From: Exobasidium rhododendri
Lineage: Eukaryota; Basidiomycota; Exobasidiomycetes; Exobasidiales; Exobasidiaceae
Direction of reading: 5' to 3'
Assembly: GCA_026210745.1 (NCBI GenBank)
Contig: CP110631.1
Location: forward strand, 2,852,001 to 2,916,000
Length of the DNA stretch: 64,000 nucleotides
In this document: positions 58,534-64,000 of the stretch, in pieces
Numbering within the stretch: the first letter of the stretch is position 1
How the letters are laid out: each line of letters begins with the position of its first letter
Position numbers and translations under genes: made by a program
Notes under the pieces: generated by a model
What the model was told of the DNA's origin: nothing
The model's input: only the letters and a program-made list of their open reading frames with translations
Database searches by the model: none

Positions 58534-59264
58534 ACATCCGAATGCTCAACTTTTGTACTGTCAGTCCGTAGCAATATTTACCTGCTGGCTGAGTGCTAGA
58601 GTCTCGCCTCGTTATTTATTGCCTGATTGCTATGATATTTCATCTTGTCAATGCTCGCGGACAGTATTTCATCGAGAGATGATGGCGACAGGAAGCTGGT
58701 CGTACTTCTCCGTTAGACTAATGGAGACCTGCTCGAGTGGCACTTGCAAAGGCAAAGCCGTGGCCGAGCTGGGGAAGAAGGGGAGAAAAAAAGGGAGCCT
58801 GTATTGTGTGTACACTCTAAATAAGAAGCAGGAACCCTCGGGTAATTATTACTTTTGACCCCATATTTACGCTATCCTTCTTTGGTCAGGGAAATGTAGT
58901 AGGAAATTTGAGGCGCGCCGGAAAACGCTCCAAAATAGACTGCCTAACGCTCTGCCCTCCCCCCTCCCCGTTCGGATTGTTGTCTCATATGCCCTTCATA
59001 TGCTCACTCCACCTTTCGATGTTGTGGTTACCTTGGATCGATGCGAGTAGTATTACAACCTACTTCCAATAGACACCCAAAGGGACCTCCTAATCTATGA
59101 GAGGAAAGGAGAACCTGCATCGCCTTCTATTGTGCTCCTCCCACCAAATCAACATTTTGCCCTGACTATTTCCGTCTATTCGATGCACAACTGAACACAA
59201 AACTTAAAGCAGCAAGCGCATCGGCGAAATCGATAGCAGACTTTACTGTTTTCTGCTTGCCAAG
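58534..59264. other. Intergenic region upstream of the PDK1-like kinase gene
   Basis: 731 bases holding the permease 3' flank and the kinase leader. C runs at 58958-58970. I see no gene. Confidence 0.45.
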
Positions 59265-62200
59265 ATGGCTTCAGCGGAAGGCTTGCTTTCGCCTGCCCTG
59301 GCCAACAGGACGTCGTCATCGCCCACTAACAATATTCATCACGATCTCGCTACTTCGTCATTGGCTCAATCTGTTGCTATTCCGTCATCTCTTCCCGGAG
59401 GAGCACTGAAGTCTGCGACGCAACGCAATCGCCCTGGGATTCTTTCACGACAAGCGTCAGAAAGGGATGAAATAGATCCAAGTGCCTACTTTCAGTCTGC
59501 TTCTGAGGATGATGATGCTCGACAGTCTGATTCGGGGTCTCTTCCTCAGCGCTTTCCAGCGAGTGCTTCCAATGTGGCGACGTCCCTTCGAAAGAAGTCA
59601 CAGCCGTCTTCACCTTTTTCGCCAGGTCTGGGGTCAGCGCATTACATGTCTAGTTCTGGAGGAGAAGCAAGTGCGTCTAGCAGTCGATCGCATTTACCCT
59701 TACAAAGCAAGACTTCCCTTTACAGGAGGCAAGCCAGCGCCAGCAGCAGTCCTTCCAATGACTGGAATGAGGACAAGATAATGGCACCGGTCGGTGCTTC
59801 TGGTGACTCACTTAGTAGAGCAAAGAGCGTTAGTAGTGTCAGCAGTGTGAATAGCACAAGCAGCATGGAAGCTGTACCGTTCCGGGCTGCTCCTCTTGGC
59901 AATGTGCGCATTGGCTACGGTGGCTACAGTGCTTCAAGGTATGGAACGAGAGGTGGACACGGCTTTGTGAGGGAGAAAGAGGCTTTGCAAGACAATCCCA
60001 TCCTCACTTTGGCGGACCAGTCAGCCTTGTCAGAGCTACAACCTTTGCAGAGTACTTCTCTAGAGTCTTCTTCACCACAAACTCCACAGAAACAAAGAGT
60101 CCTCCCAAAAGGACCCAGTGATGATTGGCACTTTCGAAATGCCCCGGGTATGGGAGCCAAAGGCGGCCTACGAAATACTGCAAGCAACTTTTACCCAGTC
60201 AGTACGACAAAGACCTCAGATCGGCCCAATGCTTTTGCGGCAATCTCCACCCAAACTGCCAGCGAATCACGACCGGAAATAGCTGGAGATGACCAGATAA
60301 ATGCTGCGGCTACTGCGTCGCAAACTTCCTACTCCAACAGTCGCCTGAAGCCCAGTCTCCGAAGCAAATTGGCAAAGAGAGCTGGGAAACTGGGTTTGAA
60401 ACCATTGACGCATGTGATGGTGGGGAGTAGTCCATCAGGAACCGTTTATGAGACCGTAGTGAAAGATGATGCCTCGCTCAAAAGCACAGGATCAAGAGAA
60501 GTACTGAATGGAGGCGTGTACTCTGCAGCCTCTACTGTGCCTTCCATATCGATCCTGTCCACTACGGGAAAACTCAGTCCAGACAGCATGTTTCGACCCA
60601 GTAAGTCCTACTTTTCTTCCTCAACCAACACTTCAACATCTCTTGTCAACATGACATTCGATGGTGAGGGAGGGATAAAGACCAGCAGCGTGACCAATGC
60701 TCCTCTTGTTGTTCCCAAGAATCCACCTGGTCCCCCTCGTTCAGGACCACCACCATCACCTGGACTGACGGGATTACCTTCACTGTACCATTCACTGCCT
60801 TTTGCAAGTCCAAAGGTCAGTCCGCTCCGAATGACCGACGATACCGACCCATTACAAGACCAGAACGGGGACCGGATGTCTTATCCGGCGATTGTCGATG
60901 CAAACGGTGATGCCTATGGCACTTCACTCTCGCAAAAGCAACCTTACGTCTCTCGTTCTGACTCGCGCAACAGTTTGAATGGCTTGCTAGGTGTGATGCA
61001 TTTAGGTAGTCAGAGCAACGGCAGACAGTCTTTGCCCTTGCCCATTCGATCGCTGTCGCCCAAGCCAACGCAAAGCAGCAAATCGAGCATCACACCAGCA
61101 CAACAGATCCAAATGGACGCAAATGCAGGACTGGCAAGGGCGCCTGCTGAACCGAGCGGTGCTACACCCGGTCCCAATCCTGAAATTGATGAGGGCCCTC
61201 TTTTAGAGAATGAAAAGCTACAAGCTGACATTGATCAGGTTGCTGCAGAAAAGGCTTTCGCGTCCAGACGTCCTCATTCCGACTCGATCTCTACTCAGCA
61301 AACGATCTTGTTGAAGGCAAATGGATATGGTAAAGTCCAGTCTCATCGTCAAGTTGCTTCTCTGCAAAAGAGACCGGGCTTGCTTCGTACTTCGACGAGT
61401 GATAGTCTGTTGACAAGGACAAGCACAAACGGCGAAGACAACCGACCGAGTGCGAATGGTATAGCCGTAGATGAAAGTACGGGAGTGAGCAGTTATTGGA
61501 GCGGGAGACCTATGAAAGGTGGCAACTCCTCTTCACCCAAAGGAGGATCTCCATCGTCGTCCTCCTCGATGGGTCCCGCAGAAATTCAAAGCGCAGAAAC
61601 GACACCTTCGTTACTACGAATAGACATCCCTTCCGGAGGGCTAGCTACCACTTCGACACTGATTCGACCCAACTCTGCCAATCGATTGTACCTTCCTTCA
61701 CCCTCCAGTATGCTGACCAAGAGCGACACAACCGTGACAGGTAGGGATTTCATCGAGAATGTTGAATTGGAGGCGTCACCGGAAAGAGGCCACCCGGGCG
61801 ATGGATTGCAGTCCCTGCCGCCCATCGAAGAGTCAAATGTCAGCAGCGATGGTACTTCTGCCGCCAAAGGAGGGGAGAGGGCGAAGTTGCCCTCGATGAC
61901 GCTGTCGACGACCAGCTCTTCCTCCGTCGAAGCTACGAGTGCGAAGGATGTCCAATCGACTGTTGCCGCACTAGGATCGTGCACTGCGCATCCTGGAGAA
62001 CGGTCTTCGATTCATCAGGCCAACGTAGGCGTGAGAATGGAGAAAGAGACGCAGGATACTGCGTCTATTGCTAGCCGGACACCAAGCTCCGCACTAGGTC
62101 GCAGCATGGGCAGATCGACGCGAGTAGAGTCTGATTTCCAATTTGGTGACATTCTCGGAGAAGGCTCTTACTCTACCGTCATGGAGGCGTGGGATCTGAA

Positions 62201-64000
62201 GCCTCTTCGAGACGGCACCAACGATCACGAGGACGTAAAGCAGGAGAGCACCGCTTTGAATGCCTTGGTAGGAAAGCGAATGTCAGCGAGACAGAAGTCC
62301 AAGGTGGAAGGGGCCAAGGTGTACGCTGTCAAAGTGCTGGACAAGGTGCACATCTTGAAAGAGAAGAAGCAAAAGTATGTTGGCTTGGAAAAGGAGGCTT
62401 TGAGTCTTCTGATTCGTCATCCGGGTGTCATTACTTTGTATTGGACCTTTCAAGATCGAGATAGTCTATACTTTGTTTTGGAACTAGCACCCAACGGTGA
62501 ACTGCTGAGTTTCATCAAGAAATGGGGAAGCTTTGATATGGAGTCTGCTCGTTTCTACGGCGCTCAATTGGTAGAGACGATTGAAGAGATGCATAAGGCG
62601 GGTGTTTTGCACCGAGATCTCAAACCGGAGAATATCCTATTGAATGCGGAGATGAAGATAAGAGTAGCTGACTTTGGATCGGCGAAGTTGATGAGTAAGA
62701 ATGCATCAGAGCAAGGATCGTCTTCACCTCTGTCCACTTCCTCCGCATTGCCGTCCTCAACACAGCCAGTCTCGACAGGAAGAGGAACGGCAACGTGTCG
62801 TCAAAGAGCGAGCAGCTTTGTAGGAACGGCAGAGTATGTCAGTCCGGAGTTGTTGACCGATAAGATGGTGTCGGAAGCTAGCGATTGGTGGGCTTTCGGC
62901 TGCTTGCTCTATCAGATGCTGTGTGGTAGACCGCCTTTCAAAGGAGCAAGTGAATATCAGACTTTTCAAAAGATCATGAAGAGGGAATTTGAATTTCCGC
63001 CAGAATTGCCAAGTGAAGCAAAAGATCTCATCGATTCAATCATGGTCCTCGATCCAGATCGAAGATTTAAGGCAAGCGATATCCGAGCTCACGCCTTCTT
63101 CCGAGAGACAGATTGGAATACCGTCTGGACTGTGAAAGCGCCGGAGATCAAAGCAGGCATCTTCAAGAAGCCCGTCGCAGCACAAGGCCGATCAACACGA
63201 GCATCTGACGGCGGAGGAGAGGAAGAGGATAATTTTGGATCTGGAGCAATGATGAACGGTATTTCTATTGTCGACGACGACGACGACGACGACGATGATG
63301 AAGAGGAAGAAGAGGAGGAGACCAGCACAAGGCAAGACGCATCTTCTCTCCTCAGCTTTGGCCGATCGGACGACCAATCGATGGCGGCAAGGGAAGCGGG
63401 GGAGATCCAAGATGCCGATGATGACGACAGCTCGTTTTCCGATTCAAACGTACCATTTCCGAACCGAAGAAGCTCTTCTTCCACTGGCGTTTCGGCAGTC
63501 GACAAGGTGCCGTCTGCTAGTAACAACGGTGGCAGAAGGGCGAGCAACTTCTTCCGAATGAGCGTAGGGACGCCGTCGTCGGGAAGCAGGAACGACGGCA
63601 ACTTTTCTGGTCTAGATGGTGCAGGCAAAAATCGACCTTCGTCAAATTCCTCCATTCTTGCCACAAAGTCCATCTCGGCGTCAGCGACAAACGCACGGAG
63701 CCAATCTAATAATCGCCTTTCCACTGCTTCCATGGTAGAGGCAAGCAATCGGAACAGTCCGAATAAAATTGGTGCCGCCACTGCCAATTCTCAGTTTCTG
63801 AGCGCTTTGGCGACAAGCTGGGCCGCTCTCTTGCTTCCTAACGAGTCACTTTTGTACTCTTGCCCGATACTTTCCAAGACGACGGGAAATCTGCTACGAA
63901 GCAGCACCAAGAAGCGTCAACTACTTTTGACTGATTTCCCACGACTGCTTTGCGTCAAGGAGACCAACGATCAGTTGCGAGTCAAGAGTGAAGTCATTCT
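59265..64000 (+). CDS. PDK1/Pkh-type protein kinase, 3' partial
   Basis: Open from the ATG at 59265 (CAAGATGGC) with no stop to the window end, about 1578 codons. Residues 1-955 are Ser-rich and disordered. The AGC-type kinase domain starts near 956: GEGSYSTV (965-972), YAVKVLDK with Lys1023, HRDLKPEN (Asp1118), DFG (Asp1136), and the T-loop SFVGTAEYVSPELL (Thr1188), which is the PDK1 signature. Then DWWAFGCLLYQMLCGRPPF and KASDIRAHAFFRETDW. About 45 residues are inserted between the glycine loop and the Lys, and about 40 between DFG and the T-loop. An acidic Asp/Glu run (63274-63320) follows. Sequence from about 63790 (LLPNESLLYSCPI, then RQLLLTDFPRLLCVKE) looks like the start of the PH domain. 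Pkh kinases phosphorylate the T-loop of other AGC kinases in sphingolipid and cell-wall signalling. Confidence 0.92.
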   Translation, partial: MASAEGLLSPALANRTSSSPTNNIHHDLATSSLAQSVAIPSSLPGGALKSATQRNRPGILSRQASERDEIDPSAYFQSASEDDDARQSDSGSLPQRFPASASNVATSLRKKSQPSSPFSPGLGSAHYMSSSGGEASASSSRSHLPLQSKTSLYRRQASASSSPSNDWNEDKIMAPVGASGDSLSRAKSVSSVSSVNSTSSMEAVPFRAAPLGNVRIGYGGYSASRYGTRGGHGFVREKEALQDNPILTLADQSALSELQPLQSTSLESSSPQTPQKQRVLPKGPSDDWHFRNAPGMGAKGGLRNTASNFYPVSTTKTSDRPNAFAAISTQTASESRPEIAGDDQINAAATASQTSYSNSRLKPSLRSKLAKRAGKLGLKPLTHVMVGSSPSGTVYETVVKDDASLKSTGSREVLNGGVYSAASTVPSISILSTTGKLSPDSMFRPSKSYFSSSTNTSTSLVNMTFDGEGGIKTSSVTNAPLVVPKNPPGPPRSGPPPSPGLTGLPSLYHSLPFASPKVSPLRMTDDTDPLQDQNGDRMSYPAIVDANGDAYGTSLSQKQPYVSRSDSRNSLNGLLGVMHLGSQSNGRQSLPLPIRSLSPKPTQSSKSSITPAQQIQMDANAGLARAPAEPSGATPGPNPEIDEGPLLENEKLQADIDQVAAEKAFASRRPHSDSISTQQTILLKANGYGKVQSHRQVASLQKRPGLLRTSTSDSLLTRTSTNGEDNRPSANGIAVDESTGVSSYWSGRPMKGGNSSSPKGGSPSSSSSMGPAEIQSAETTPSLLRIDIPSGGLATTSTLIRPNSANRLYLPSPSSMLTKSDTTVTGRDFIENVELEASPERGHPGDGLQSLPPIEESNVSSDGTSAAKGGERAKLPSMTLSTTSSSSVEATSAKDVQSTVAALGSCTAHPGERSSIHQANVGVRMEKETQDTASIASRTPSSALGRSMGRSTRVESDFQFGDILGEGSYSTVMEAWDLKPLRDGTNDHEDVKQESTALNALVGKRMSARQKSKVEGAKVYAVKVLDKVHILKEKKQKYVGLEKEALSLLIRHPGVITLYWTFQDRDSLYFVLELAPNGELLSFIKKWGSFDMESARFYGAQLVETIEEMHKAGVLHRDLKPENILLNAEMKIRVADFGSAKLMSKNASEQGSSSPLSTSSALPSSTQPVSTGRGTATCRQRASSFVGTAEYVSPELLTDKMVSEASDWWAFGCLLYQMLCGRPPFKGASEYQTFQKIMKREFEFPPELPSEAKDLIDSIMVLDPDRRFKASDIRAHAFFRETDWNTVWTVKAPEIKAGIFKKPVAAQGRSTRASDGGGEEEDNFGSGAMMNGISIVDDDDDDDDDEEEEEEETSTRQDASSLLSFGRSDDQSMAAREAGEIQDADDDDSSFSDSNVPFPNRRSSSSTGVSAVDKVPSASNNGGRRASNFFRMSVGTPSSGSRNDGNFSGLDGAGKNRPSSNSSILATKSISASATNARSQSNNRLSTASMVEASNRNSPNKIGAATANSQFLSALATSWAALLLPNESLLYSCPILSKTTGNLLRSSTKKRQLLLTDFPRLLCVKETNDQLRVKSEVI

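Noticed and set aside
63089-63787. 232-codon minus-strand frame over the PDK1-like gene
   Set aside because: Antisense shadow. Its Ser run is the complement of the Asp-coding repeat.

Overview
The window is eukaryotic nuclear DNA from a fungus, most likely a basidiomycete and perhaps a smut relative (Ustilaginomycotina). The evidence is short introns (about 57-119 bp) with GTGAGT-type donors and pyrimidine-CAG acceptors, compact gene spacing of 0.1-1.7 kb, CT-rich leaders, and a core fungal gene set (Sub2, Mcm5, Sec24, COG2, Ada3, Kar5-like, Pho80-like cyclin, Don3/Kic1-type kinase). The lineage is an inference from gene style, not from a marker gene. I see no rRNA, tRNA, CRISPR array, transposon, telomere repeat or secondary-metabolite cluster.

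Layout. 1-14 kb: a 5'-truncated acidic protein whose GAG-repeat tract carries an apparent 1-base frameshift (+); a Psh1-like RING E3 ligase (-) divergent from the mRNA-export helicase Sub2 (+); a germinal-centre kinase (+); a Pho80-like cyclin (-). 14-30 kb: a SART3/Prp24-type U6 snRNP factor (+), a secreted double-psi beta-barrel protein (+), an RMD1/DUF155 membrane protein (+), SAGA subunit Ada3 (-), a Kar5-like nuclear-fusion protein (+) and a probable small subunit of serine palmitoyltransferase (-). 30-46 kb: an unknown coiled-coil protein (+), the PP2A methylesterase Ppe1 (-) divergent from COG2 (+), an unknown single-pass membrane protein (-), Mcm5 (-) and a Tat-SF1/Cus2 splicing factor (-). 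46-64 kb: a membrane RING-H2 protein (+), an Nrg1-like zinc-finger factor (+), Sec24 (-), a purine-cytosine permease (+), and a Pkh/PDK1-type kinase (+) that runs off the right end.

The genes do not form a pathway or operon-like unit. This is an ordinary housekeeping region with many divergent and convergent pairs. Gene models were assembled by hand by matching reading frames across GT-AG introns. In every multi-exon model the exon lengths sum to a whole number of codons.

I found no clearly new biological system. The observations most worth checking are the frameshifted GAG tract, a near-identical 23-25 base element upstream of both sub2 and the germinal-centre kinase, a microsatellite that forms the pyrimidine tract of the Pho80-like intron, a kinase gene whose first coding exon is only the ATG, large insertions in the PDK1-like kinase domain, and an unresolved 3' end of the Kar5-like gene.
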